DNA of 46,872 nt, taken from Pseudomonas sp. AFG_SD02_1510_Pfu_092 (GTDB lineage: Bacteria; Pseudomonadota; Gammaproteobacteria; Pseudomonadales; Pseudomonadaceae). Below, piece by piece: positions 8,488-16,344 of this stretch. Position numbers and translations under genes: made by a program. The notes beneath the pieces were generated by a model. The model saw nothing but the letters and a program-made list of their open reading frames with translations. It was not told the DNA's origin and did no database searches. Location of the stretch: contig NZ_PUQD01000041.1 of the NCBI RefSeq assembly GCF_003331055.1, positions 1-46,872 of the forward strand. Direction: 5' to 3'. The first letter of the stretch is position 1. Every line of letters starts with the position of its first letter.

Positions 8488-9348
8488 ATGAAAAAGTTCT
8501 TCAGCCTGATCGCCACCCTGCTGGTGCTGGCCGCTGCCGTGGTGATCGGTCGCCAGTTGTGGCTGCACTACATGACCACGCCGTGGACCCGCGACGGGCG
8601 CGTGCGTGCCGACATCATCAACGTCGCCGCCGATGTGCCTGGCTATGTGGTGGATGTGCCGGTCAAGGACAACCAGCGGGTGAAGAAGGGCGACCTGTTG
8701 ATCCAGATCGACCCCGAGCATTACCAGCTGGCGGTCGACCAGGCCAAGGCCCTGGTCGCTTCGCGCAAGGCCACCTGGGAGATGCGCAAGGTCAACGCCA
8801 AGCGCCGCGCCGACATGGACAACCTGGTGATCTCCAGAGAAAACCGCGACGACGCCAGCAACATCGCCAACGCCGCCCAGGCCGACTACCAGCAGGCCCT
8901 GGCCGAACTGGCCGCCGCCGAGCTGAACCTCAAGCGCACGCATATCGTGGCCACGGTGGACGGTTACGTGACCAACCTGAATATCCACAGGGGGGACTAT
9001 GCACGGACCGGTGAAGCGGTGATGGCGGTGGTCGACGAGCACTCGTTCTGGGTGTACGGCTTCTTCGAAGAGACCAAGCTGCCGCATGTGAACGTGGGCG
9101 ATCAGGCCGAACTGCAGATGATGAGCGGCGAGCGCCTCAAGGGCCATGTGGAGAGCATCGCCCGCGGCATCTACGACCGCGACAACCCGCAGAGCCGCGA
9201 GCTGATCGCCGACGTGAACCCGACCTTCAACTGGGTGCGCCTGGCACAGCGGGTACCGGTGCGCATTCATATCGATGAAGTGCCGCAAGGGTTTCTGCTG
9301 GCAGCGGGGACGACCTGTACGGTGGTGGTGAAGCCGAGCGAGGGGTGA
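8488..9348 (+). CDS. HlyD/EmrA-family periplasmic adaptor (AaeA-like)
   Basis: A 286-residue membrane-fusion protein. A single N-terminal anchor (residues 3-25) is followed by TPWTRDGRVRADII, the start of the barrel-sandwich domain. A coiled-coil hairpin of about 90-160 comes next (NLVISRENRDDASNIANAAQ), then a second lipoyl half and a beta-barrel. It links the FUSC pump to the outer-membrane factor. The length matches AaeA rather than longer EmrA proteins. It is the last gene of the four-gene operon; a hairpin at 9373-9394 follows. Confidence 0.93.
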   Translation: MKKFFSLIATLLVLAAAVVIGRQLWLHYMTTPWTRDGRVRADIINVAADVPGYVVDVPVKDNQRVKKGDLLIQIDPEHYQLAVDQAKALVASRKATWEMRKVNAKRRADMDNLVISRENRDDASNIANAAQADYQQALAELAAAELNLKRTHIVATVDGYVTNLNIHRGDYARTGEAVMAVVDEHSFWVYGFFEETKLPHVNVGDQAELQMMSGERLKGHVESIARGIYDRDNPQSRELIADVNPTFNWVRLAQRVPVRIHIDEVPQGFLLAAGTTCTVVVKPSEG

Positions 9349-9372
9349 CCGTCGCCGTTACCACCGCCTGGC

Positions 9373-9394
9373 GCGGCCCCGGAGGAGCGGCCGC
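9373..9394. terminator. Weak hairpin after the efflux operon
   Basis: GCGGCC (9373-9378) pairs with GGCCGC (9389-9394) across a 10-nt loop. A perfect 12-bp palindrome CATTGGCCAATG (9394-9405) overlaps its end. There is no T-run, so intrinsic termination is uncertain; it lies between the convergent HlyD and yhaV genes. Confidence 0.4.
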
Positions 9395-9428
9395 ATTGGC
9401 CAATGACAATGTGTTTGAGCGAGATAGC

Positions 9429-9902
9429 TCAATCTGCTGCAGTCTCGGCCTCTTGCAGTAATTGGTCCCAGTCGTCCGGCGGGTGGCCGCTATGCAACAT
9501 CTTCTGAAAGACTTTGTAAGCATCGTCGCTACTGTCGTACGCCCGCTTGCTCGACTCGTCATTGACCCAGGCCAGCACGATGATCCTGCTGGGGGTGTGG
9601 TAGCGAAAGAACAATCGGTATTGCTGGAAGAATTTCGCTCTGAACCAGTGCTTGTGATCACCGCCAAGCGTTGCACCTTGTCGGTAATCAGCTTTGGTCG
9701 GGTCTTGGGGAATCACATCGAAAGCCAGCCGCTGTATGGCCGCCAGCCGTTTATAGGCGTTCTTTTTTGTGTAGCCTGCAGGGTCTTTCTTCATCTGGGC
9801 AAGGACTTGATCGCTGAGCGCGTCCAGCTGGGCCAGAAACAGCGGGTGGGCAAATACGGTCCATCCATTAATTACCAGAGGCTTTCTGTTCGCATCGCTC
9901 AT
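9429..9902 (-). CDS. yhaV: Type II toxin YhaV (RelE-like ribonuclease)
   Basis: A 157-residue toxin recognised by the YhaV pattern: VINGWTVFAHPLFLAQLD at the N-terminus, then DPAGYTKKNAYKRLAAI, DPTKADYRQGATLG and the core DHKHWFRAKFFQQYRLFFRY with IIVLAWVNDE. YhaV is a RelE-superfamily mRNA interferase neutralised by PrlF. Its ATG overlaps the antitoxin stop by 4 bp, giving the usual antitoxin-toxin order and coupling. Base composition appears lower in GC than the flanking genes, which suggests acquisition. All the conserved blocks I can recall are present, so it is probably active. Confidence 0.93.
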   Translation of the reverse strand: MSDANRKPLVINGWTVFAHPLFLAQLDALSDQVLAQMKKDPAGYTKKNAYKRLAAIQRLAFDVIPQDPTKADYRQGATLGGDHKHWFRAKFFQQYRLFFRYHTPSRIIVLAWVNDESSKRAYDSSDDAYKVFQKMLHSGHPPDDWDQLLQEAETAAD

Positions 9903-10225
9903 TCATCGTCCGCCGACAGAGGTTGATCCAGGTCGACCTCCGCGTCGCCGACAAGCTTGTCGAGACGAGCGATGAGGCCGGCATCGACAACCTGCAGCCG
10001 CTCAGGATTGCTGGCGATATCGTGCGCCAGGAAATTCAGAAATTTGCCCAGTACCGGATCGTCCTCGGTCGCCTCTGCGCGGGTGAGTATTACCCCACCG
10101 TCAGGGCGAATCGAGTAATGAATCTTGTCACGCTTTTTCAAGCCCAAGGCACGCCGTACCGTTTCGGGAACGGTGGTTTGATAGCGATCGGTCAGCGTGG
10201 ACTCGACGTCGAGGGAGTTGGCCAT
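9899..10225 (-). CDS. prlF: Type II antitoxin PrlF (SohA), AbrB-like
   Basis: A 108-residue antitoxin. The N-terminal 55 residues are a SpoVT/AbrB swapped-hairpin DNA-binding domain (ESTLTDRYQTTVPETVRRAL then GLKKRDKIHYSIRPDGGVIL). The C-terminal part, rich in acidic residues, is expected to wrap the YhaV toxin. I chose ATG 10225 (MANSLDVEST) because AAGGAC sits 6 bp upstream; the frame is open further back but would run through the putative operator. PrlF-type antitoxins repress their own promoter together with the toxin. It lies 91 bp downstream of the uspA-family gene on the same strand. Confidence 0.93.
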   Translation of the reverse strand: MANSLDVESTLTDRYQTTVPETVRRALGLKKRDKIHYSIRPDGGVILTRAEATEDDPVLGKFLNFLAHDIASNPERLQVVDAGLIARLDKLVGDAEVDLDQPLSADDE

Positions 10226-10272
10226 GGGCGATGTCCTTGGGTTTGCAACGGTGCTTTCCAAGGTAATGCGAT

Positions 10273-10301
10273 TGCATTGCTGGGTCAATGCACATGCATT
10301 G
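10273..10301. promoter_or_regulatory. Candidate autoregulatory operator of prlF-yhaV
   Basis: Three copies of the heptamer TGCATTG occur in 29 bp: direct at 10273-10279, inverted (CAATGCA) at 10286-10292 and direct again at 10295-10301. They sit about 50 bp upstream of the prlF start, where an AbrB-type antitoxin would bind. The repeat is seen directly; the function is inferred. Confidence 0.55.
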
Positions 10302-10316
10302 CCATGTGATAAGCGG

Positions 10317-10763
10317 TCAGGCTACCCCCACCAACACCGGCACCTCCACCCGATCGATCACTTTCGCACTGATCGACGGGTCCAGCATTCGCCCCAGCCG
10401 CGACAGGTGGCGGTGCCCCATGATGATCAGCTCGCAGTTCAGCGCCTGCGCCTTGGCCACGATGGCCTCGACCGGCTGCCCGGCCACCATGCAGCCCTGG
10501 CAGGCGAAGCCGGCTTGCTGCAATGCCCGCACTGCCTCGGCCACGGCACGGTCGGCCAGGTGCTGTTCCTCGCAGGCGGCGGGGTATTCCTCGAGTTCCT
10601 CGGCAGTGTAGGGCGCGGGTTTGTCGTGCACGGCGAAGGTGGCGTCGATGGCCAGCAGCACATGCAGTTCGTGCTCGTCGGGGCGGCAGTAGCGGCGGGC
10701 TAGGGTGAGCAGGGTGGTGGCAGCGGGGGAGGCGTCGATGGCGATCAGGACGGGGCTGGGCAT
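10317..10763 (-). CDS. Universal stress protein, UspA family
   Basis: A 148-residue single-domain Usp protein. It begins VLIAIDASPAATTLL, the first strand and helix of the Usp fold, and ends with ELIIMGHRHLSRLGRMLDPS and the closing strand VPVLVGVA. The usual ATP-binding pattern GxxGxxxxxxxxxG(S/T) is degenerate: the second Gly is His and the G(S/T) is PS, so ATP binding is doubtful. The ATG at 10763 has AAGGA about 7 bp upstream. It is followed on the same strand by the prlF-yhaV pair and preceded by a REP pair. Confidence 0.9.
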   Translation of the reverse strand: MPSPVLIAIDASPAATTLLTLARRYCRPDEHELHVLLAIDATFAVHDKPAPYTAEELEEYPAACEEQHLADRAVAEAVRALQQAGFACQGCMVAGQPVEAIVAKAQALNCELIIMGHRHLSRLGRMLDPSISAKVIDRVEVPVLVGVA

Positions 10764-10805
10764 TGAAGATCCTTGTTCCGGGCTGGCTGAGTGATTGTCT
10801 GTTCC

Positions 10806-10897
10806 GGCCCTTTCGCGGGTGAACCCGCTCCCACAAGGAATTGCACTGGTTTCAATGCTGGTGTAGCTGTGGGAGCGGGTTCACCCGCGAAAGGGCC
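10806..10897. repeat. Convergent REP pair
   Basis: Inverted arms GGCCCTTTCGCGGGTGAACC... (from 10806) and its counterpart ending at 10897 lie in the intergenic region between the divergent uspA-family and LysR genes. Confidence 0.9.
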
Positions 10898-11032
10898 GAA
10901 CCTGCCGCCCATCATTCTTGGCCCAACCCGCCGGCTGAATAAATGCCCCACCACGCACGAGCGCATTGCGTCTGGTGCAATCCAGCAACCTGCTACCATC
11001 GCCGTTCCTCACAGCTGTATCGGAAAACAGCC

Positions 11033-11941
11033 ATGCAACTCCCGGACATGAACCTGCTCGTCGCCCTCGATGCGCTGCTCGATGAAGGCAGCGTGGTGGG
11101 CGCTGCGCAGCGCATGAACCTGAGCCCGGCGGCGATGAGCCGGACCCTGGGGCGGATCCGCGATGCCCTGGGTGACCCGATCCTGGTGCGCGCTGGCCGT
11201 GGCCTGGTGCCGACGCCCCGGGCGCTGGCCCTGCGCGAGCAGGTGGCGAGCCTGGTGGAGCAGGCCGGCGAGGTGTTCCGCAGTGCCGACGAGGTCGACC
11301 TGCCCAAGCTTGATCGGGCCTTCAACATCCGCACCAACGACCTGTTCATCGCCCTGTACGGCGCCCAGTTGCTGCGGCGCATGCACGAGCAGGCGCCGCG
11401 CACGGTGCTGCGCTTCGTGCCGGAAAGCCCTGGCGGTGATGACGACAGCGTGCTGCGCGACGGGCGGACCGACCTGATCATCAGCTCGACCGTGGACCTG
11501 GGGCCGGAGATCAAGGTGCAGAGCCTGTTCCAGACCTACTACGTGGGCCTGGCGCGGCGCGACCACCCGATCTTCGCGCAGCCGATCACACCGGCCAGCT
11601 TTGCCGGTTATCCACAGATCAGCGTGTCCCGCCGTGGCCGGGCCAACGGGCCGATCGATGTCGAGCTGGCCAACTGCAAGGTGCAGCGGCGGGTGGCGCT
11701 GATTACCCCGAGCTTTCATTCGGCGCTGTTCTCGTTGCCGGATTCCGACCTGATCCTGCCGATGCCGGCGAATATTCTCAACAGCGTGAACAAGCTGGGC
11801 TTACCGCTGCGCGCGTTCGAGATCCCGGTGCCGCTGGAGCGGGTGACGGTGCTGCAGGCGTGGCACCCACGGTTTCACAATGACCCGGCGCATCGCTGGT
11901 TGCGGCAGACCTTGAAGGCTTGCTGCAGCGTTGATCCTTGA
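11033..11941 (+). CDS. LysR-family transcriptional regulator
   Basis: A 302-residue LysR regulator of the NodD/LeuO-like branch: LPDMNLLVALDALLDEGSVV followed by GAAQRMNLSPAAMSRTLGRI is the helix-turn-helix, and the phrase LVRAGRGLVPTPRAL closes the wing. The effector domain spans about 90-290. I took ATG 11033 because the conserved LPDMNLLVALD block begins four residues later; the frame is open upstream but shows no family sequence. It precedes an MFS-HlyD-OMF pump operon in the same direction, separated by a REP pair, and probably controls it. Confidence 0.9.
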   Translation: MQLPDMNLLVALDALLDEGSVVGAAQRMNLSPAAMSRTLGRIRDALGDPILVRAGRGLVPTPRALALREQVASLVEQAGEVFRSADEVDLPKLDRAFNIRTNDLFIALYGAQLLRRMHEQAPRTVLRFVPESPGGDDDSVLRDGRTDLIISSTVDLGPEIKVQSLFQTYYVGLARRDHPIFAQPITPASFAGYPQISVSRRGRANGPIDVELANCKVQRRVALITPSFHSALFSLPDSDLILPMPANILNSVNKLGLPLRAFEIPVPLERVTVLQAWHPRFHNDPAHRWLRQTLKACCSVDP

Positions 11942-11943
11942 AA

Positions 11944-12013
11944 GCTTCGCGGGTAAACCCGCTCCCACAGGGATGTGCGGTGCCTGTGGGAGCGGGTTTA
12001 CCCGCGAAGAGGG
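11944..12013. repeat. Convergent REP pair
   Basis: A compact pair of inverted REP arms, GCTTCGCGGGTAAACCCGCT at 11944 and its counterpart ending near 12013, starts 3 bp after the LysR stop and may end that transcript before the MFS operon. Confidence 0.9.
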
Positions 12014-12137
12014 CGACTCGGTTTTCCCCTGGATTGCGCCTGACGCAACATAAACCTACCGATAAGTCAGTTTTCGTCAGCATTCGACCTTCTTAGACTT
12101 GCTCCAGTCGCAAATTTGTTGCTGGAGATGTCTGTTC

Positions 12138-13679
12138 ATGAGTTCCCTGTCCGCCCCGTCTGCCACGCTGGCCGCTGCCCCCGTGCCGGCCGCGCCTGCG
12201 CAGACTGCGTTTGGCCTGCAGGTGGTGGTCGGCTTGTTCGGCGTGTTGCTGGCTGTGTTGTGCGCAGGCCTCAACGAGTCGGTGACCAAGATTTCCCTGG
12301 CCGATATCCGTGGGGCGATGGGCATCGGCGCCGACGAAGGCGCGTGGCTGCTGGCGGTGTACAGCGCCGCCTCGGTGTCCGCCATGGCCTTCGCACCATG
12401 GCTGGCTACCACCTTCTCGCTGCGGCGTTTCACCATGAGCGCCATCGGCCTGTTCGCCGTGCTCGGCCTGCTGCAGCCGTTCGCCCCCAACCTGCACAAC
12501 CTGATGCTGCTGCGGGTGCTGCAGGGCTTCGCCTCCGGCGCCTTGCCGCCGATGCTGATGAGCGTGGCCCTGCGCTTCCTGCCACCGGGCATCAAGGTCT
12601 ACGGCCTGGCCTGCTATGCCCTCACCGCCACCTTCGGGCCTAACCTCGGTACCCCGCTGGCCGGGCTATGGACCGAATACGTCGGCTGGCAATGGGCGTT
12701 CTGGCAGATCATCCTGCCCTCGGCGCTGGCTATCGCCTGCGTCGGCTGGGGCCTGCCGCAGGACCCGCTGCGCCTGGAGCGCTTCAGGCAGTTCGACTGG
12801 CGTGGCGTGCTGCTCGGCCTGCCGGCCATCAGCTGCATCGTGCTGGGCCTGTCGCTTGGCGACCGCTGGGGCTGGTTCGACTCGCCGCTGATCTGCTGGC
12901 TGCTCGGCGGTGGCCTGCTGTTGCTGGTGTTGTTTCTGTTCAACGAATGGTCCGAGCCACTGCCGTTCTTCCAGTTGCGCATGCTGTCGCGGCGCAACCT
13001 GAGTTTCGCCCTGGTGACCCTGGCCGGGGTGCTGATCGTGCTCTCGGGGGTGGGCAGCATTCCGTCGGCCTACCTGGCGCAGATCCAGGGCTACCGCCCG
13101 GCGCAGACCAGCCCGCTGATGCTGCTGGTGGCCATGCCGCAGCTGCTCGCCCTGCCACTGACGGCGGCGCTGTGCAACATCCGTGCGGTGGACTGCCGCT
13201 GGGTGCTGGGCATCGGCCTGGCGATGCTGGCGGTGTCCTGTGTCGGCAGCAGCCTGCTGACCGCCGAGTGGATCCGCGGCGACTTCTACCCGTTCTATCT
13301 GCTGCAGGTGTTCGGCCAGCCGATGGCAGTGCTGCCCTTGCTGATGCTGTCCACCAACGGCATGACCCCGCAGGAAGGCCCGTTCGCTTCCAGCTGGTTC
13401 AACACCGTCAAGGGCCTGGCCGCGGTGATCGCCGGTGGCCTGCTGGACGCCCTTGGCACGCTGCGCCGGCATTTCCATTCCAACCACCTGGTAGACAGCC
13501 TGGGCAATGCCCCGCTGATCGACGATAACGCTGCCGGCCTGGCCAGGCGCATCCACGACCAGGCGCTGGTGCTGACCTCGGCCGACCTCTATCTGGTCAT
13601 GGCCTGCATTGCCGTGGCCCTGATCTGCCTGATTCCTTTCGTGCCTACCCGGGTCTATCCGCCGCGCGCGGTGGCCTGA
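12138..13679 (+). CDS. MFS drug-efflux transporter, DHA2/EmrB family
   Basis: A 513-residue inner-membrane protein with about 14 hydrophobic helices, the DHA2 count. Visible family features are LNESVTKISLADIRGAMG in the first loop, the motif-C-like stretch TATFGPNLGTPLAGLWTEYV in helix 5, and QWAFWQIILPSAL. It would exchange protons for drugs or toxic organics across the inner membrane. I start it at ATG 12138 with GGAG about 10 bp upstream; a TTG at 12099 is in frame but unlikely. It heads an operon with an EmrA-like adaptor 28 bp downstream and a NodT-type outer-membrane factor, giving a complete tripartite pump. Confidence 0.93.
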   Translation: MSSLSAPSATLAAAPVPAAPAQTAFGLQVVVGLFGVLLAVLCAGLNESVTKISLADIRGAMGIGADEGAWLLAVYSAASVSAMAFAPWLATTFSLRRFTMSAIGLFAVLGLLQPFAPNLHNLMLLRVLQGFASGALPPMLMSVALRFLPPGIKVYGLACYALTATFGPNLGTPLAGLWTEYVGWQWAFWQIILPSALAIACVGWGLPQDPLRLERFRQFDWRGVLLGLPAISCIVLGLSLGDRWGWFDSPLICWLLGGGLLLLVLFLFNEWSEPLPFFQLRMLSRRNLSFALVTLAGVLIVLSGVGSIPSAYLAQIQGYRPAQTSPLMLLVAMPQLLALPLTAALCNIRAVDCRWVLGIGLAMLAVSCVGSSLLTAEWIRGDFYPFYLLQVFGQPMAVLPLLMLSTNGMTPQEGPFASSWFNTVKGLAAVIAGGLLDALGTLRRHFHSNHLVDSLGNAPLIDDNAAGLARRIHDQALVLTSADLYLVMACIAVALICLIPFVPTRVYPPRAVA

Positions 13680-13707
13680 ACCCTGGATGAATTCGAGAAC
13701 CACTGAA

Positions 13708-14769
13708 ATGACCAACAAGCGCAAAACCCTGTTCATCGGCGCGGTGCTTGCCGTGGCCGTCCTGGCCGGCATCGTCGGCCCCTGGATGTTCGGCAGCGAC
13801 CAGCGCCAGAGCACCAATGACGCCTATGTAATCGCCGACTACACCGTGGTCGCGCCCAAGGTCGCCGGCTTCATCAAGGAGGTGCTGGTAGAGGACAACC
13901 AGCAGGTCAAGGCCGGGCAGTTGCTGGCGACCATCGACGCGCGTGACTACCAGGCCGCGCTGGATGCCGCGCAGGCGCAGTTGCTGGTGGCCCAGGCGCA
14001 AAGCGCCGATGCCCGCGCCACCCTCGAGCGCCAGGCGGCGCTGATTGCCCAGGCCGAGGCCGCAGTGAAAGCAGCCCAGGCCGAAGCCGCATTCGCCGAC
14101 CATGAGGTCACTCGCTACAGCCGCCTGGCCGAGCAAGGCGCCGGCACCGTGCAGAACGCCCAGCAGGCGCGTAGCGGGGTCGATCAGGCCCGCGCGCGCC
14201 TGGCCAATGCCCAGGCGGCGCTGGTAGCGGCGCGCAAGCAGGTGGATATCCTTACTGCTCAGGTGGCCAGTGCCGACGGGCAGCTGAAGCGGGCAGAGGC
14301 GGGGCTGGAAAAGGCCCGGCTCGATCTGTCCTACACGCGCATCACCGCGCCTGTGGACGGCATGGTCGGCGAGCGCGCCCTGCGGGTCGGTGCCTACGTC
14401 AACCCGGGCGCCCGCCTGCTGTCGGTGGTGCCGTTGCAGCAAGCCTATGTGGTCGGCAACTTCCAGGAAACCCAGCTGACCCATGTGCAGCCCGGCCAGG
14501 CGGTGAGCATCAGTGTCGATACCTTTGCCGGCGAGAAGCTGCACGGCCATGTGCAGAGCATCGCCCCGGCCACCGGGGTGACCTTCGCCGCCGTCAAGCC
14601 AGACAACGCCACCGGCAACTTCACCAAGGTGGTGCAGCGCATCCCGGTGAAGATCGTCTTCGATGACGGCCAGCCGCTGCTGGCCCGCCTGCGCGTGGGC
14701 ATGTCGGTGGAAGCGACCATCGACACCCGTGGCGACAAGCTGCAAGGCACCGAGGTAAGCGCACGATGA
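13708..14769 (+). CDS. HlyD/EmrA-family periplasmic adaptor
   Basis: A 353-residue membrane-fusion protein that bridges the MFS pump and the outer-membrane factor. The single anchor helix is LFIGAVLAVAVLAGIVGPWM, followed by QSTNDAYVIADYTVVAPKV, the EmrA-type start of the lipoyl domain. A long Ala/Gln-rich coiled-coil hairpin spans roughly residues 90-210. RITAPVDGMVGERALRVG and QAYVVGNFQETQL mark the return lipoyl half and the barrel. I prefer ATG 13708 (MTNKRKT, CGAGA upstream); ATG 13687 would add seven residues. Its stop overlaps the next start (ATGA). Confidence 0.92.
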   Translation: MTNKRKTLFIGAVLAVAVLAGIVGPWMFGSDQRQSTNDAYVIADYTVVAPKVAGFIKEVLVEDNQQVKAGQLLATIDARDYQAALDAAQAQLLVAQAQSADARATLERQAALIAQAEAAVKAAQAEAAFADHEVTRYSRLAEQGAGTVQNAQQARSGVDQARARLANAQAALVAARKQVDILTAQVASADGQLKRAEAGLEKARLDLSYTRITAPVDGMVGERALRVGAYVNPGARLLSVVPLQQAYVVGNFQETQLTHVQPGQAVSISVDTFAGEKLHGHVQSIAPATGVTFAAVKPDNATGNFTKVVQRIPVKIVFDDGQPLLARLRVGMSVEATIDTRGDKLQGTEVSAR

Positions 14770-16217
14770 AACCGGCATTACGCTTGAGCCCGTTGCTGCT
14801 GGCCATGTGGCTGGCGGGCTGTACGCTGGGCCCGGACTTCCAGCGCCCCCACAGCCAGGCCCCGCAGCAGTGGGCGCCGTTGCAAGGCGCGGCAGCGGCC
14901 AGCCAGCCGCAGGCCGAACCGCTGGAACTGCGCTGGTGGGACAGCTTCCACGACGCCCGCCTGAGTGCGCTGATTCAGCGCGTTGCCGCGCGCAACCTCG
15001 ACCTGCAGATGGCCAGCGCCCGCTTGCTGCAAAGCCGCGCCCTGCGCAGCAGCGTGGCTGCCGACGAAACCCCGTCGGTGGATGTGAACGCCGGCTACAG
15101 CCGCGCGCGCAACAGTGCCGACGGCCTGAGTGACCCATCCGGCAAGGCCGGCAAGCAAGCCTTCAACCTCTGGCAGGGCGACCTGGTGGCCGGTTGGGAG
15201 CTGGACCTGTGGGGCCGTGTGCGGCGCCAGGTCGAAGCTGCCGATGCCACGGTCGAAGTGGCCGAGAACGACCGCCGCGGGGTGCTGTTGGCCTTGCTTG
15301 CGGAAACTGCCGGCAACTACATCCAGCTGCGCGCGGTGCAGCATACGCTCGAGGTGACGCACGATAACCTCGAGGTCGCCCGGCACAGCCTGAAGCTGTC
15401 CGAAAACCGCCAGGCCGAAGGCGTCGCCACGCGCCTGGATGTGGCCCAGGCCAGTGCCCAGGTCGCCTCGATCGAGTCGCGCCTGCCCAGCCTGGAAGCG
15501 CGGCGCGATGACTTGATCAACGCCCTCAGCCTGCTCGCCGCCGAACCCCCGCGCAGCCTGCAGGCCGAGTTGCTGCAGGGCGGTGAACTGCCTGCGCCGC
15601 AGCAGCGCTTCGCGATTGGCTTGCCTTCCGAACTGGCCGAGCGCCGCCCGGACATTCGCCAGGCCGAGGCCCGCCTGCATGCAGCCACCGCCAGCATTGG
15701 CGTGGCCAAGGCCGACTTCTACCCCAGCATCCGGCTGTCGGGCAGTGTCGGGTTCCAGGCCATGCAGCTATCCGATTTCGGCGCCTGGGATTCGCGCCGC
15801 TTCGCCTTCGGGCCGCAGCTGTCGCTGCCGATCTTCGAGGGTGGCCGGCTCAAGGGCACCCTGGAACTGCGCGAGGCGCAGCAGCAGGAAGCAGCGCTGG
15901 CCTACCGCAAGGTGGTGCTGGGGGCCTGGCATGAAATCGACGATGTGCTGCGCCTGTACAACGCCAGCCAGTTGCGCCGCGACCACCTGGCTGAGGCGGT
16001 GCGGCAGAACCGCATCGCCCTGGAAACCGCCCAGCGTCAGTATGTGGAAGGGGCGGTGGACTTTCTCAATGTGCTGACCGTGCAAGGTGCGTTGCTGGCC
16101 AGCGAAGAGCAGTTCATCGACAGTTCGGCGGCGGTGTCGCAGGCGCTGGTAGGGTTGTACAAGGCCCTGGGTGGCGGCTGGCAGGCGTTTGATGAGCGAC
16201 CGGAAAACAAAGTGTGA
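14766..16217 (+). CDS. Outer-membrane efflux lipoprotein, NodT family
   Basis: A 483-residue RND/MFS-type outer-membrane factor. The lipoprotein signal ends at lipobox LAGC (Cys19), followed by TLGPDFQRP, the standard NodT/OprM beginning. Two OEP repeats follow with LELRWWDSFHDARLSALIQR, VAGWELDLWGRVRRQVEAAD, ELAERRPDIRQAEARLHAAT and FGPQLSLPIFEGGRLKGTLE. It completes the second pump of the window. Translation is coupled to the adaptor by a 4-bp overlap. A GC-rich hairpin (16223-16239) starts 5 bp after the stop and may terminate the operon. Confidence 0.93.
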   Translation: MKPALRLSPLLLAMWLAGCTLGPDFQRPHSQAPQQWAPLQGAAAASQPQAEPLELRWWDSFHDARLSALIQRVAARNLDLQMASARLLQSRALRSSVAADETPSVDVNAGYSRARNSADGLSDPSGKAGKQAFNLWQGDLVAGWELDLWGRVRRQVEAADATVEVAENDRRGVLLALLAETAGNYIQLRAVQHTLEVTHDNLEVARHSLKLSENRQAEGVATRLDVAQASAQVASIESRLPSLEARRDDLINALSLLAAEPPRSLQAELLQGGELPAPQQRFAIGLPSELAERRPDIRQAEARLHAATASIGVAKADFYPSIRLSGSVGFQAMQLSDFGAWDSRRFAFGPQLSLPIFEGGRLKGTLELREAQQQEAALAYRKVVLGAWHEIDDVLRLYNASQLRRDHLAEAVRQNRIALETAQRQYVEGAVDFLNVLTVQGALLASEEQFIDSSAAVSQALVGLYKALGGGWQAFDERPENKV

Positions 16218-16221
16218 AGGT

Positions 16222-16325
16222 GGGGCCGCTGTGCGGCCCATCGCCGGCAAGCCAGCTCCCACAAGTACAGTGTGAGCCCGGACCTGCGCCATCCCTGTGG
16301 GAGCGGGCGAGCCCGCGAAGAGGCC
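16222..16325. repeat. Hairpin plus REP-family elements between convergent genes
   Basis: GGGCCGC-TGT-GCGGCCC (16223-16239) is a perfect 7-bp hairpin leading into a CATCGCCGGCAAGCCAGCTC element, a second REP-like family. A standard REP in reverse orientation follows (16293-16325). The region separates the convergent outer-membrane factor and SDR genes and probably stops transcription from the left. Confidence 0.8.
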
Positions 16326-16344
16326 AGCGCAGGCGGCCGAAAAT

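Noticed and set aside
10226..10288. N-terminal extension of PrlF by 21 residues
   Set aside because: It would place the candidate operator inside the coding region. The ATG at 10225 has a good AAGGAC site and starts at the AbrB-like domain.
9429..16217. The two pumps and toxin-antitoxin pair as a novel defence island
   Set aside because: All members fall in known efflux, stress and toxin-antitoxin families. There are no nuclease, NTPase or phage-defence domains beside them.
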